A DNA stretch of 64,000 bases from Ornithodoros turicata (lineage: Eukaryota; Arthropoda; Arachnida; Ixodida; Argasidae), in assembly GCF_037126465.1 (NCBI RefSeq), contig NC_088201.1, forward strand, positions 25,962,550 through 26,026,549, read 5' to 3'. A program made the translations under genes and the position numbers. Every line of letters begins with the position of its first letter. Positions within the stretch are counted from its first letter, which is position 1. Positions 1 to 12,683 of this stretch are shown here, in pieces. The notes below the pieces were generated by a model, which saw nothing but the letters and a program-made list of their open reading frames with translations, ran no database searches and was not told where the DNA came from.

Positions 1-563
1 AAACACATTTGCAAGGAAAGCATGACGATTATTGCAGTTGCAACGGTCATGCCAGTAAGTCATGTACATCTTGGTATTTTTGAAATTTCTCAAACATTTC
101 CATATCTTTTATATTCAACATGCTGGACATCTAGTGTGCAACACCTGATATCGAATCAAAATCTGAGCCAGTATGGGGTCATGAACACACCGGTGTAACC
201 TGAGCAACAATAAGGTAGACGTCATGTCAACAAGTTGCACACTGCTGTTCCATCTTGCACATTTGTCATGCTCATCTAGGTATTTTGAAATTTCTCAAAC
301 ATTTCCATATCTTTTATATTCAACGTGCTGGACATCTAGTGTGCAACACCTGATATCGAATCAAAATCTGAGCCAGTATGGGGTCATGAACACACCGGTG
401 TAACCTGAGCAACAATAAGGTAGACGTCATGTCAACAAGTTGCACACTGCTGTTCCATCTTGCACATTTGTCATGCTCATCTAGGTATTTTGAAATTTCT
501 CAAACATTTCCATATCTTTTATATTCAACGTGCTGGACATCTAGTGTGCAACACCTGATATCA
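1..563 (+). repeat. 208-bp tandem repeat array, forward orientation
   Basis: Units of about 208 bp recur head to tail: the string GTCAACAAGTTGCACACTG is found near 224 and again near 432. Each unit carries the motifs CATTTCCATATCTTTTATATT and ACACACCGGTGTAACC. The array stops at about 563, where the same units restart in opposite orientation. The first 85 bases match 3732 onward, so this is one end of the larger foldback. Two short open frames of nearly identical sequence on opposite strands here only reflect the palindrome. Confidence 0.9.
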
Positions 564-568
564 ATCGA

Positions 569-1533
569 AGATGTCCAGCACGTTGAATATAAAAGATATG
601 GAAATGTTTGAGAAATTTCAAAATACCTAGATGAGCATGACAAATGTGCAAGATGGAACAGCAGTGTGCAACTTGTTGACATGACGTCTACCTTATTGTT
701 GCTCAGGTTACACCGGTGTGTTCATGACCCCATACTGGCTCAGATTTTGATTCGATATCAGGTGTTGCACACTAGATGTCCAGCACGTTGAATATAAAAG
801 ATAATGAAATGTTTGAGAAATTTCAAAATACCTAGATGAGCATGACAAATGTGCAAGATGGAACAGCAGTGTGCAACTTGTTGACATGACGTCTACCTTA
901 TTGTTGCTCAGGTTACACCGGTGTGTTCATGACCCCATACTGGCTCAGATTTTGATTCGATATCAGGTGTTGCACACTAGATGTCCAGCACATTGAACAT
1001 AAAAGATATGGAAATGTTTGAGAAATTTTAAAAATACCTAGATGAGCACGACAAATGTGCAAGATGGAAGAGCAGTTTGCAACTTGTTGACATGCCGTCT
1101 ACCTTATTCTTGCTCAGGTTACACCAGTGTGTTCATGACCCCATACTGGCTCAGATTTTGATTCGATATCAGGTGTTGCACACTAGATGTCCAGCACGTT
1201 GAATATAAAAGATATGGAAATGTTTGAAAAATTTCAAAATACCTAGATGAGCATGACAAATGTGCAAGATGGAACAGCAGTGTGCAACTTGTTGACATGA
1301 CGTCTACCTTATTGTTGCTCAGGTTACACCGGTGTGTTCATGACCCCATACTGGCTCAGATTTTGATTCGATATCAGGTGTTGCACACTAGATGTCCAGC
1401 ACGTTGAATATAAAAGATATGGAAATGTTTGAGAAATTTCAAAAATACCAAGATGTACATGACTTACTGGCATGACCGTTGCAACGGTCATAATAACGGT
1501 GCATAATCGTCATGCTTTCCTTGCAAATGTGTT
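569..1533 (-). repeat. 208-bp tandem repeat array, reverse orientation
   Basis: About 4.4 units of the same 208-bp repeat run in reverse complement. With 1-563 they form an inverted array whose centre lies near 556. The array ends at 1430-1533 with the reverse complement of bases 1-100, showing that these bases are the boundary between the repeat array and the unique arm that follows. No coding potential was seen. Confidence 0.9.
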
Positions 1534-3731
1534 TGAGTGCACGTATCTGCATTTGTGTAGTTAAATTATGTTATCAGAGGCAAATCCAAGACCGGCTTTG
1601 TTTTTTTTGTTTTTTTTTCTGAGTGTGTGTAGATGGGGGGGGGGGGGATGTGGAAGAACTTGCTTTGGATAACATGCACTTTGTTAATATTTCTTCATAC
1701 CTTGTCATACTGACATTTAGGAATCACAGATGGTATTGTAGAAGGTATCATGTTTATTGAGACTTGTTTGACCATAATCACTCACTTTCCAATATAACAG
1801 ATGACTGTTTACATTGGAATTGCCACAACACTTAACTGAATCCCTATGAGTGACAGTGACCACCACAAAAAAGAAGGCACTAAAATTTTACAGATATCCA
1901 CCCAGTGTGTCTGCAGCCATAAGGTGCTTACAATATATCATATAGCACTGTAGTGTGCATAATTGTTTATACTGAAGTGAATAAATACATAAAGCAAATA
2001 GGAGAACAACTTTCCTCCGCTCTTGTCTGAGCATATGCGCCATCACCAAAATAATATTGCGCAAGTCTGGAGCCTGCCAATATACGCGCTCGAGTCGCAA
2101 AAGCGTTATTAGGCAATTAAAAGGAAAGTATCCAAGTCTAATATATACACGACGGGATGCACACGGCTGTTTGTGAACGGACTGGTTCGCGAAAGCGCCT
2201 TTATAATGCAAAGTGTAGCAACACGGGAAGCTATAATAATGTGGCGTAATTTATCGTGCACATCCTTTTGTTTATATGTATTTATTTATATTGTCGTATG
2301 CCGTATATGCGTGCCGTACACCCCAATCTCACAGCATAGCAATTGAGCTCTCAAACAACAACCATCAGTTGAACAATAAACGGAGTGAGATTAATATCAA
2401 CTCGCTCAGACTCGTACACAACGCTGGACCCAAAACTCTTTCGCCGCCGACGCCGCGTATCGCGGTCACGAGACGGGTGTTGTTTCCAATGCAGCCCCCA
2501 ATAGACGGATTATCTCCGATGAATAGAAGGATTAGCCATTGTGTAGGGTACACCACTAGAGGGCGCTACGAGCGACGCCTCACCACTAGGGGCCGCTGCT
2601 GTCGCATTCCGCGGATGACGTCATTGCTCCTTCGGGGAGCATGGTGAGAGATAGCGGGAGGCATTGGATGGCGATGCGAAATGGAGCACCCTCTTGTGCA
2701 AGGCTGTGGTGGCGCTGCGAGCGACAGGACAGACGCTCTCGGTGGCGGCTCTCCACGGCGTTGTTATGGTCTCGTGAGCGCGATACGCGGCATCGGCGGC
2801 AAAAGGGTTTTCGGTCCAGCGTTGTGTACGAGTCTTTGAGCGAGTTTATATTAATCTCACCCCGTTTATTGTTCAACTGATGGTTGTTGTTTGAGAGCTC
2901 AATTGCTATGCTGTGACATTGGGGTGTACGGCACGCATACGGCATACGACAGTATAAATAAATAAATATAAACTAAAGGACGTGCACGATAAATTACGCC
3001 ACATTATTATGGCTTCCCGTGTTGCTACACTTTGCATTATAAAGGCGCTTTCGCGAACCAGTCCGTTCACAAACAGCCGTGTGCATCCCGTCGTGTATAT
3101 ATTAGACTTGGATACTTTCCTTCTAATTGCCTAATAACACTTTTGCGACTCGAGCGCGTATATTATTTTGGTGATGGTGCATATGTTCAGACAAGAGCGG
3201 AGGAAAGTTGTTCCCCCTATTTGCTTTATGTATTTATTCACTTCAGTATATCACTCTCACATACTAGTTTAAATTTAATTAGCGATTAGTAATACTGCAG
3301 TATATGCAATTTAGCACACTACAGTGCTGTAAGATATATTGTAAGCACCTTGGCTGCAGAATCACTGGGTGGATATCTGTAAAATTTTAGTGCCTTCTTT
3401 TCTGTGGTGGTCACTGTCACTAATAGTGATTCAGTTAAGTGTTGTGGCAATTCCAATGTAAACAGTCATCTGCTATATTGGAAAGTGAGTGATTATGGTC
3501 AAACAAGTCTTAATAAACATGATACCTTCTACAATACCATCTGTGGTTCCTAAATGTCGGTATGACAAGGTATGAAGAAATGTTAACGTAGTGCATGCTA
3601 TCCAAAGCAAGTTCTTCCACATCCCCCCCCCCCCCATCTACAAACACCCAGAAAACAAAAACAAAAAGACGGGTCTTGGGTTTGCCTCTGGTAACATAAT
3701 TTAACTACACAAATGCAGATATGTGCAGTCA
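1534..3731. mobile_element. Foldback element: long inverted arms with central loop
   Basis: The left arm (1534-2471) and right arm (2776-3731) are reverse complements of one another over roughly 0.9 kb, including homopolymer runs near 1600-1647 and 3628-3670. A loop of about 300 bp (2472-2775) separates them. The arms pass directly into the 208-bp arrays on both sides. No transposase frame is visible; short open frames in the arms appear three times in the window because the arm is present three times. The structure fits a foldback (FB-like) non-autonomous element, but the superfamily is not recognised. Confidence 0.75.
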
Positions 3732-4790
3732 AACACATTTGCAATAAGGAAAGCATGAAGATTATTGCAGTTGCAACGATCATGTCAGTAGGTCATGTAC
3801 ATCTTGGTATTTTTGAAATTTCTCAAACATTTCCATAGCTTTTATATTCAACGTGCTGGACATCTAGTGTGCAACACCTGATATCGAATCAAAATCTGAG
3901 CCAGTATGGGGTCACGAACACACCGGTGTAACCTGAGCAAGAATAAGGTAGACGGCATGTCAACAAGTTGCAAACCGCTGTTCCATCTTGCACATTTGTC
4001 ATGCTCATCTAGGTATTTTTAAAATTTCTCAAACATTTCCATAGCTTTTATATTCAACGTGCTGGACATCTAGTGTGCAACATTTGATATCGAATCAAAA
4101 TCTGAGCCAGTATGGGGTCACGAACACACCGGTGTAACCTGAGCAAGAATAAGGTAGACGGCATGTCAACAAGTTGCAAACCGCTGTTCCATCTTGCACA
4201 TTTGTCATGCTCATCTAGGTATTTTTAAAATTTCTCAACCATTTCCATATCTTTTATATTCAATGTGCTAGGCATCTAGTGTTCAACACCTGATATCGAA
4301 TCAAAATATGAGCCAGTATGGGGTCACGAACACACCGGTGTAACTTGAGCAAGAATAAGGTAGACGGCATGTCAAGAAGTTGCAAACAGCTGTTCCATCT
4401 TGCACATTTGTCATGCTCATCTAGGTATTTTTAAAATTTCTCAAACATTTCCATATCTTTTATATTCAATGTGCTGGACATCTAGTGTGCAACACCTGAT
4501 ATCGAATCAAAATATGAGCCAGCATTGGGTCATGAACACACCGGTGTAACATGAGCAACAAAAGGGCAGACCACATGTCAACAAGTTGCAAACCGCTGTT
4601 CCATCTTGCACATTTGTTATGCTCATCTAGGTATTTTTAAAATTTCTCAGCCATTTCCATACCTTTTATATTCAATGTGCTGGGCATCTAGTGTTCAACA
4701 CCTGATATCGAATCAAAATCTGAGCCAGTATTGTGTCATGAACACACCGGTCTAACATGAGCAACAATAAGGCAGGCCACGTGTTTTTGA
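3732..4790 (+). repeat. 208-bp tandem repeat array, outer right arm
   Basis: About five units of the 208-bp repeat in forward orientation. They are more diverged from each other than those at 1-1533, for example CCATAGC for CCATATC and AGCATTGG for AGTATGGG. The array begins with the same boundary sequence as position 1. It breaks off at about 4790, where arm sequence restarts abruptly. Confidence 0.88.
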
Positions 4791-4794
4791 AATT

Positions 4795-5871
4795 TCTATT
4801 ATTGTAGAAGGTATCATGTTTATTGAGACTTGTTTGACCATAATCACACACTTTCCAATATAGCAGATGACTGTTTACATTGGAATTGCCACAACACTTA
4901 ACTGAATCACTATTAGTGACAGTGACCACCACAGAAAAGAAGGCACTAAAATTTTACAGATATCCACCCAGTGATTCTGCAGCCAAGGTGCTTACAATAT
5001 ATCTTACAGCACTGTAGTGTGCTAAATTGCATATACTGCAGTATTACTAATCGCTAATTAAATTTAAACTAGTATGTGAGAGTGATATACTGAAGTGAAT
5101 AAATACATAAAGCAAATAGGGGGAACAACTTTCCTCCGCTCTTGTCTGAACATATGCACCATCACCAAAATAATATACGCGCTCGAGTCGCAAAAGCGTT
5201 ATTAGGCAATTAGAAGGAAAGTATCCAAGTCTAATATATACATGACGGGATGCACACAGCTGTTTGTGAACGGACTGGTTCGCGAAAGCGCCTTTATAAT
5301 GCAAAGTGTAGCAACACGGGAAGCTATAATAATGTGGCGTAATTTATCGTGCACGTCCTTTTGTTTATACGTATTTATTTATATTGTCGTATGCCTTATA
5401 TGCGTGTCGTACACCACAATCTCACAGCATAGCAATTGAGCTCTCAAACAACAACCATCAGTTGAACAATAAACGGAGTGAGATTAATATAAACTCGCTC
5501 AAAGACTCGTACACAACGCTGGACCCAAAACCCTTTGCCGCCGACGCCGCGTATCGCGGTCACGAGACCATAACAACGCCGTGGAGAGCCGCCACCGAGA
5601 GCGTCTGTCCTGTCGCCCGCAGCGCCACCACAGCCTTGCACAAGGGGGCGCTCTATTTCGCATCGCCATCCAATGCCTCCCGCTATCTCTCACCATGCTC
5701 CCCGAAGGAGCAATGACGTCATCCGCGGAATGCGACAGCAGCGGCCCCTAGTGGTGAGGCGTCGTTCGTAGCGCCCTCTAGTGGTGTTCCCTAAACAATG
5801 GGTAATCCTTCTATTCATCGGAGATAATCCGTCTATTGGGGGCTGCATTGGAAACAACACCCCCTGCGTGG
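4795..5871 (+). mobile_element. Second, partial foldback copy with loop in opposite orientation
   Basis: Bases 4795-5565 repeat the left arm (compare 1740-2471). They run into the roughly 300-bp loop at 5566-5871, but here the loop is reverse-complemented relative to 2472-2775: the arm is followed by ACCATAACAACGCC rather than by GGGTGTTGTTTCC. The second arm is missing and unrelated sequence follows GGAAACAACACCC. This is a truncated copy inserted into, or recombined with, the 208-bp array. Confidence 0.8.
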
Positions 5872-8661
5872 TGCAAGGAGCGGGCGTTGCGATAGGACAG
5901 CCACCTCTTTACCGAAATCTCCATTTTAGTTCTCCTTCAAATTAATCAATCAATTAATCAATCAGTCATCTCTGACGATAGTGACACAGAGCTGACGCCG
6001 AAATGCAGACAAAAGTTAATGCAGAAGGGTCTCGAAATAAAAAGGAAGCTGGAGTAGATTTTTATCCTATGCTAAAGTGAACGAAACCCCAACAACACAC
6101 ACGGTCCTCAGGATGTCCCCACAGTGTCATCGTGTCCTCGTCCTTCGTCCCCAGAACGTCCCAGGGATAACACTCGCGGACTGTCCGTGAAGAGTCATTC
6201 AGGAACGTGCTGTGCCCGTCCCTGTGGGTAGCTAGCGGGACGAGAAGTATTTACCTGCTCAGACTCCCTAAACACATTTGTTTTGTTTTTGGGACGATCC
6301 TGGGACCCGATTGATATTTTTCTTAAATAAAGGGTGGCCCAGCGTAAACTTCTCTGCCTCTAGAAAGGATGGCCGTCTATGACACATGGAGGATTTCTCG
6401 TGAAAAGGACAGAATTGTGCTATTCTGTGGCACTGCTTTTGACTATCAAAGGTTTTACCTGAATCTCTCAAACCAAACGGAGTAATAAACATAGACTTTG
6501 AAATGATGCAGATCTAATACTCCAATCAATTTCTCACTGTTTGTATTATTTCTTTGCGTAATGTAAAGAAACATGGACAGCTCACCCTTCTTCTTCTTCT
6601 TTGTAGGGGGTAAGAGTTGTCAGCCACAGTCTCACCCTTCGTTTTGTGTCGCTGACGAGCAGGACTCTCGAATTTACGGAGGGTCGCATTATGAGCAATA
6701 CATGGTATCTGTTTTGGCTTCGAAAGAGAATTCTAGGACATGCTCTGGTCTCCCTTCAAATCCGCGTATTGATCTTTCGTTCTTTCGCGGTGGAGGGAGG
6801 CGAAAGGGAGCCGGTCCTTCATATTTCGAGAAGGGCCCCTTGATAACGCGGTCCGCCCCCGGGTGGGCCGTGTCTTAGAATGCGCGGCCTGTAAAACGGT
6901 CGTCGGGGCAGCATCGCTTGCGGTATTGTTTCCGGGAAGATTTTTTCTAAAGAATTCTAGTACCTTTCGGAGTGGGTTTCGAGGTGGGCAAGCTTAGACT
7001 TGTCCCACCCTACAGTTGGCAATGCGAGGGTTTCTTGGACTTAGTGCCCCTGACAAGATTCTGTTTCACACTGGAGCAATAAAAATGCTGCCATAACTTT
7101 AGTGTCATTGGAATTTGACGTAACTCCCATAACCACTTGGCGCATGTACGTGCCAGAAAGAGCAAAATTAAGCAAATCAAAAGCAGGGAATTGAGAGAAA
7201 GCCTTCTTCCCCGAGTGTACTTAAACCATCCTAAATCCGTCCCTGATGATGAGCGAGGGACAGCCTCGGGGGCGTCATCTCATATGCCAAAGTGGCAGTA
7301 TTATGATACTCTGAGGATCAGATTTTGATATCCCAGGGATGTCATTCCTGTCCCCATGACAACCTTAGGATAGCCCTGGGATGACAGTGTGTTCTTGGGG
7401 AATATATAACAAGTTAGCACACATATTGGTGCTGATAATGTTATTGGTACACAACAGCAACATATTGCTGCACGGTTCACATCACCACCGGCAATAGAAT
7501 AGAGTATCGCCCTTGGCGATGAAACTCCCCATTCATCGTCTCGAAATAAAGTTGTTGTTTGCTGCACCGTTCTATAGCCGACTGGCCACTATGCCACGAG
7601 AACAGCCATCAGGTATAACATTGAAACTCTCACGAAATCACAAGGATTCTTATGATCTGCGAGATTGCACAAAATTTTGCAGAAGCCCATCTCTCTAATC
7701 AATAAGTTGATTTAAAAGTGAAAAGGTAAAAATGAAGACAGCCTTTCTGGAAAACTATAGATTCGGCTACTCCGTACCAGAACACGATAGTATAGTTACT
7801 ATGGAACAAAGGAGGAACAACAACTTTATTTTGTGAGTATGATTGGGGAGCTTCATCGCGAAAGTCAACCCTATTGCTGGTGGTAATGGGTGAAATGGAG
7901 GAACCAAAAGAGCAAAGCACAATATAGGTAGGAAACGCGCGCTGTATTGGTATTTGCATGCAGTATCGTAGATGCGCAAGTGGTTACAGTCGTGTTCGGC
8001 CTCGTGGAGACAGTTGCACATATATCCGATCCCGTCCCGGGATGCCCATTTCGAAATTCTCAGCTCCCGCGATTGTAAAAACGGCTCGGGATTCCGAGCT
8101 CTAATTGTGCCCTGGCAGTTGGCGATCGTTCTGGTCATAGATAGATAGATAGACAGCACTTTATTACACTCAAGGTGTGGGAGAAACATGACAAAACAGC
8201 CATACGGCTTAAGAGTATGGCATAGTAAAGAGGTCTCCTGGGATACCATTCCCAGTAAAGGGTAAGTATACTATTCCGTCTGTGTATCCTATTCTCTGAA
8301 GCGAGTCCGAAAGGAAATGAGACTTCCTGTTTGAACATAATGGATTTTTGAGGAGACGCATTTTATTTGTTGGCGGGCAATTGCACTCAATTGTACAGCC
8401 CTAATTCACTTCCTTCCACACCTGCGTGCAACGTGCAGTTTGAGCCTACAATAAAGGGCTGCAATCTACGAGTCGCGCATCTGTAACCATCGCAAAGTTT
8501 AGCCAAATACGAAATAACTATAATGAGTAACGAGCGTCTACTTCCGGTCAGACATTCTGCCAATTACTTGAGGTACGAGTGTGACTTTCTGCAGTATCCT
8601 CGCTGATTACGGAGCTTGCTTACGCACACAGCGTTGGCCCTTGTTTACGAATCCGTGCGTG
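5872..8661. other. 5' flank of the cyclophilin gene; no gene recognised
   Basis: No exon or known element could be supported here. Visible features are a (CTT)n-like run near 6587-6602 and a (GATA)n run at 8137-8152 followed by a segment ending in a poly-pyrimidine context, which may be the 3' tail of a retroposed element on the - strand. The longest open frames (for example 7767-8249 on the - strand) have no recognisable domain or codon pattern and are not called. No TATA box was identified just upstream of 8662. Confidence 0.5.
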
Positions 8662-8742
8662 ATGTCCCGTACCATGGTGCACGTTTTAATTTTGGTCATT
8701 TGTGTAGCACTATATGTGACCAAGGCGTACGGTCAAACAGAG
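8662..8742 (+). CDS. Secreted cyclophilin-like protein, exon 1 (signal peptide)
   Basis: This exon gives residues 1-27 of a predicted 204-residue cyclophilin-like protein. It codes for a hydrophobic leader with core VHVLILVICVALYV followed by a plausible signal-peptidase site near AYG/QTE, so the product should enter the secretory pathway. The start at 8662 is chosen because it gives a short n-region; the ATG at 8674 is an alternative. The exon ends in phase 0 at a GTATGC donor. Exon 2 starts in phase 0, so the frame is kept. Known family role: peptidyl-prolyl cis-trans isomerases that assist folding, in the ER for secreted B-type members. The whole gene spans about 24 kb, mostly transposon-filled introns of 4.3, 16.7 and 2.8 kb. 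Confidence 0.72.
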
Positions 8743-9116
8743 GTATGCAAATATTACTATTAATATTAATATTATAGTACTTAACAGTATTTGACTTTCT
8801 TTTCGGCACTTGGTGAAGAAACTTTATGTCTCTTTCTCTGAACGCGACGGACAAGCATTGCGTTGCATTGTCCGTTGCTTTTTGGATTATCCGATTTGAG
8901 CGGTGCACCTATAGGGAACGCATGCAGTACCTATATACCATACGAAGATCCCTTGTTCAGATCTGGCATAGAGAACGTTAAAACTATACTTGTACAGCTA
9001 ATCCTTGATATATAAACGAGACTTTCTCGGTAATCGTTCATAAATCGAGGGTTTGAATGTATAGAAGGGACGGAGAGCGTTATAATGCCGGGAGATGTTT
9101 ATGGGAAATGGTAAAA

Positions 9117-9140
9117 AAGATATATATATATATATATTTA
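9117..9140. repeat. (TA)n microsatellite
   Basis: A short TA dinucleotide run lies directly against the left end of the foldback at 9141. A second run sits just beyond its right end at about 9474-9500. Confidence 0.9.
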
Positions 9141-9422
9141 CAGTTCAAGCGTGCCACAATCCCAGCTGTGGACGGCCGTTTCGAGCTTCTTGGCTCTCAT
9201 CGGCACAGCGTAGGGATGTGACACGCTCTTGGGTCGGCACAAACACTGTGTCTGTGCAAGACATCAATGTTCCAGGGTGTAATGTCTGCAAAACATTGAT
9301 GTCTTGCAGAGACACAGTGTTTGTGCCGACCCAAGAGCGTGTCACATCCCTACGCTGTGCCGATGAGAGCCAAGAAGCTCGAAACGGCCGTCCACAGCTG
9401 GGATTGTGGCACGCTTGAACTG
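9141..9422. mobile_element. TA-flanked foldback MITE with near-perfect arms
   Basis: Arms of about 130 bp beginning CAGTTCAAGCGTGCC and ending GGCACGCTTGAACTG are almost perfectly complementary, with a loop near CCAGGGTGTAATGTCTGC. The element is bounded by TA on both sides (9139-9140, 9423-9424), the target duplication of Tc1/mariner-type elements. The near identity of the arms suggests a recent insertion or active arm homogenisation. A diverged relative of the arm is seen at about 23106-23190. Confidence 0.85.
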
Positions 9423-9424
9423 TA

Positions 9425-12400
9425 AACATATGCCTCACGTGCAGCCATGGAGCATTTGCTCATTTTTGTATTTGTATATATATATATATATATATATATA
9501 TTGCCAAAATACGTAGTCTGTCTTGCTCAGGATAAGCGTCAGTACCCGAAAAAATACCTGAATAGAACAAGAAGAAGAAGAAAAAAGACAAAAAACAATG
9601 ATCAGTGTTCTGTGATAACCACTATGACGAAGGTCTAATAACCAGGACGCACTGATTTGGTACCATGTATATTTGTAACTAGCGATCGCAGGAAGCAATT
9701 CATTGTGATTGTCGTAGTGTGAACGTCGAGTTATGTTGTATAGTGGCTGAGGCAATTAAACATAGAAGGACAAACACAGCACAAGCCTGACAACGCCCAG
9801 TTGCAATTGAATGATGGCAGTCGGGTTATGGTTCGATCTCCCATATTACTGATGCTTCATCCCAACCCTCTCCCCATTCTTGACTACGGGATAAAAGAAC
9901 GGAGACGCAAGATGTCTTTCTCTATTGTGTTTATTACACCTACCCAACGCTGGTTATGTGGTAGCATTGGTGGCAATTTGTTGGCCGATATGGCATCAAA
10001 ATTAACTTGCTTCCCAGTTCCTACGATTTTCCAACACTGGTAGTGACAGCGTAATTCGCAAGAAGTTAAACGGAAAGCAATATTTCGCATAGAAGCGCAT
10101 CGGTACCAATTTGTGCCAATCGTACCGAATGCAATGTTCCAGATAACGCTTCCGATACCGCGGTTATCAAAGCGTATTGACAGTACTACGTTTAGTAATA
10201 TACTAGAGTAATCCGCAATACTCATTCGAATGAGTCCACAAACATCGCTAATCACAATCAAAGAGCACTGTGAAGAGTCTGTAAAGGTGCGTCCTCACTA
10301 TGCCGATCGGCTTTCTCGGTTTGCTTTGCCTATGGCTCACTATATGCTGATCGGTCTTGCTGATCGGCATAGTGAGGAGGCATCGGCGTGGACGTGACCA
10401 CAGGATTGCATGGTACTATATAAACGTTGCAGGAGACGCAGAAACAACTGCAAAGTTTATTTCGTGACCATATGCGTATCGCTTTATCAGTGAACTACGC
10501 AAATTATATATATAAAAAGGTAAAGTGTTCTCACAGAACGTCCCAGATATACGCACCACTTACTTATAGAAATCAGTCGGAGAAACTGCCAGAGATTTTT
10601 GTTCATGGAATAGTTCTTGTTCAAAGTTGGGAGTCTGAATGAAGTTTACTTCACGTTGTGCAGTTGCGATAATGGCGAATCGAACTTTTAATACAGCAGA
10701 GTCGAGCCTTTTTCGTGAACTGCTTGAATTTCATCCACCTTTTAAAAGTAGAGAAATGTCACTCCTCAACAAGTCACGTCCTCAATGGTACAGGCACGAT
10801 GAATACAAAGCAATGAAGCTTTATGTGTTTATTCTACGCAGGACCTTTCATGTAGCAGTCAACATTTCTTCAGGTGCCAAGAAAGAGCAGACAGTCACCT
10901 GATGAAATGTAGAGTGCTACATGAAAGCTTTGCAGAATAACCATAGAAAGCTCCATTGTTTATTATTCACTGTGCAAACTTTTCAAAGTGATGCAACGGC
11001 GCCAATGTAAACCGAAATAAACGTGTAAAAGCAGACGACACGTCCACACTACGGTAGTTCTCCGTCCTCCACAGCGCGCCGACACCGTTCGATCTCGGAG
11101 CAAACGTTTCCTTGCGGTTCGGATGGCTAGTACTCTTGCGTTGTCACCGCCGGCGGAGTCGTTGCGCTCGTTAACTGCGGTGTGACTTGCGCTTCGGGGG
11201 TGTTTAAATCCATGCTGTAGAGAAGATGCCTATGATGGCTAAAGTAAGTGACGACCGTCTTGTTCACGCTCAACTCAACTTGTTCTTATTGAACTACCTG
11301 GTACATTACAGAGTATAAAGGAGAACCGCCAAGCGAGCTTGTCACTTCAGCCTTCTTCATTTTGAATCCCAATGCATTAGTCAAGCTGCTCTGAGCTGCT
11401 TTTTGTCCCGTGGACCCGCACTGTATGCCATGTACAGCGAAACATATAAATAAACAAAAATAAAATTATGTTCTTCCCGAGCTGTGCATCTAAAAGCAGA
11501 CCAGTGGCAGTCTCTCCCAAATTCGCTACCTAGAGGTAAGGGGGGGGGGGTTAAATCCCCCCCGGCTGCGCCACTAACCAGTGGGGCCGGCACTTTCATG
11601 CTCCTTTGCAACAGCGCAGCAATATTACGACTGCTCTCTGAGAGAGCCGGTTATAGACACTCAGGTTGCTTTCCCCGCATACTTTGTGTGTACTGCAATG
11701 AAAGCACGCTTCAAAGAAGACCTCCACGGACGGACGGACGGATGCATTTTTTGTCTGATTTCACTTACTATTTTTAGAATACATTCGGCACTATTACACG
11801 GCGTCTTGATTTTACGGGACTCGTTTATGTTACTGTATCTGTTGGCCTTCTGAGGCAGCAACCATTCTACGATTACACGCGCTTCTTCTTCAACGAAAAC
11901 AAGCGAAAGACAAATAAGTGTGCGCCTTCTTCCATCAATAATGGTACTGTGATGTTGCACGTAAGGTTTGTCTGCGCAGTGTGATGACATGTTGCACGGG
12001 CCGCAGGGTGCCGCATCGTCTGGCGAAATTATACTTGACCTTCACGAAAGCATGGGTGCGATTGGCGCGCTCTGAATAACTACGTCACGTCGATCAGCGA
12101 TCAGGCCTTCATTAGTGTAGATGGCGCTGATAACTGTGTGACCGCAAAATTAATCTTCTTGGGGTTTACATCACCACCTACGTCTTATTACCTCATGATG
12201 GGCCATTGTACGGTCCACATAAAACTTTGTTTTCCCATGGCGATTTCTACAACCACTAAGATGTGTTTTTGATATAAGTAAATGAGGGGCCTAACGTCAG
12301 AAGCTGGGGATATTTTTAATTGGTACTGTTCTTAATATTCTGTTCGAAATTTTAATGCCACATACACGCGATTCGAAGAAGGTAGCGTTTGTTTGAGACT

Positions 12401-12683
12401 GTGGGAAAAGAGGGACAGAAGACGGGACACAAAGTCTCGTCCGTACTTTGTGCTTCGTCTTGTGTCTCTCTCTTCCCTCAGTCCCAAGGAAACGCTAACT
12501 GCTTCAAATCTACACCATTTGAATTGCATGCTCTTTTTATGTTCAATATAGGAGTTTTTATTTCTCATTCAGTACATGCTCAGTTGCAGTTTTTAATACG
12601 GGACTGCTAGGATATAGTCCTGCTAGCATACGTGTAAGATTTCCCCTCTGTGCCTCTCGGCCGTGCCGTCTCGTTGAACAATA
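9425..12683. other. Intron 1 sequence of the cyclophilin gene
   Basis: No host exon is supported here. Three imperfect inverted repeats are visible: 10287-10383 (CCTCACTATGCCGATCGG and its complement), 10817-10955 (a roughly 55-bp arm containing ACCTTTCATGTAGCA), and 12397-12484 (a hairpin around GGGACACAAAGTCTCG). A poly-G run lies at 11538-11551. A possible tiny exon (ATG at about 11229, donor GTAAGTG) is too short to call. Confidence 0.5.

Noticed and set aside
429..682. Two almost identical 60-residue frames on opposite strands
   Set aside because: They are the two arms of the palindromic 208-bp array, not genes.
1..4790. CRISPR-like regular repeats
   Set aside because: Units are 208 bp, contiguous and without unique spacers, in a eukaryotic context.
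7767..8249. 160-codon open frame on the - strand
   Set aside because: No domain was seen and the frame crosses a GATA microsatellite; composition looks non-coding.
11229..11246. Possible tiny first exon (ATG with MPMMAK, then GTAAGTG)
   Set aside because: Six codons are too few to identify, no matching second exon was found, and the stretch lies inside intron 1 of another gene.
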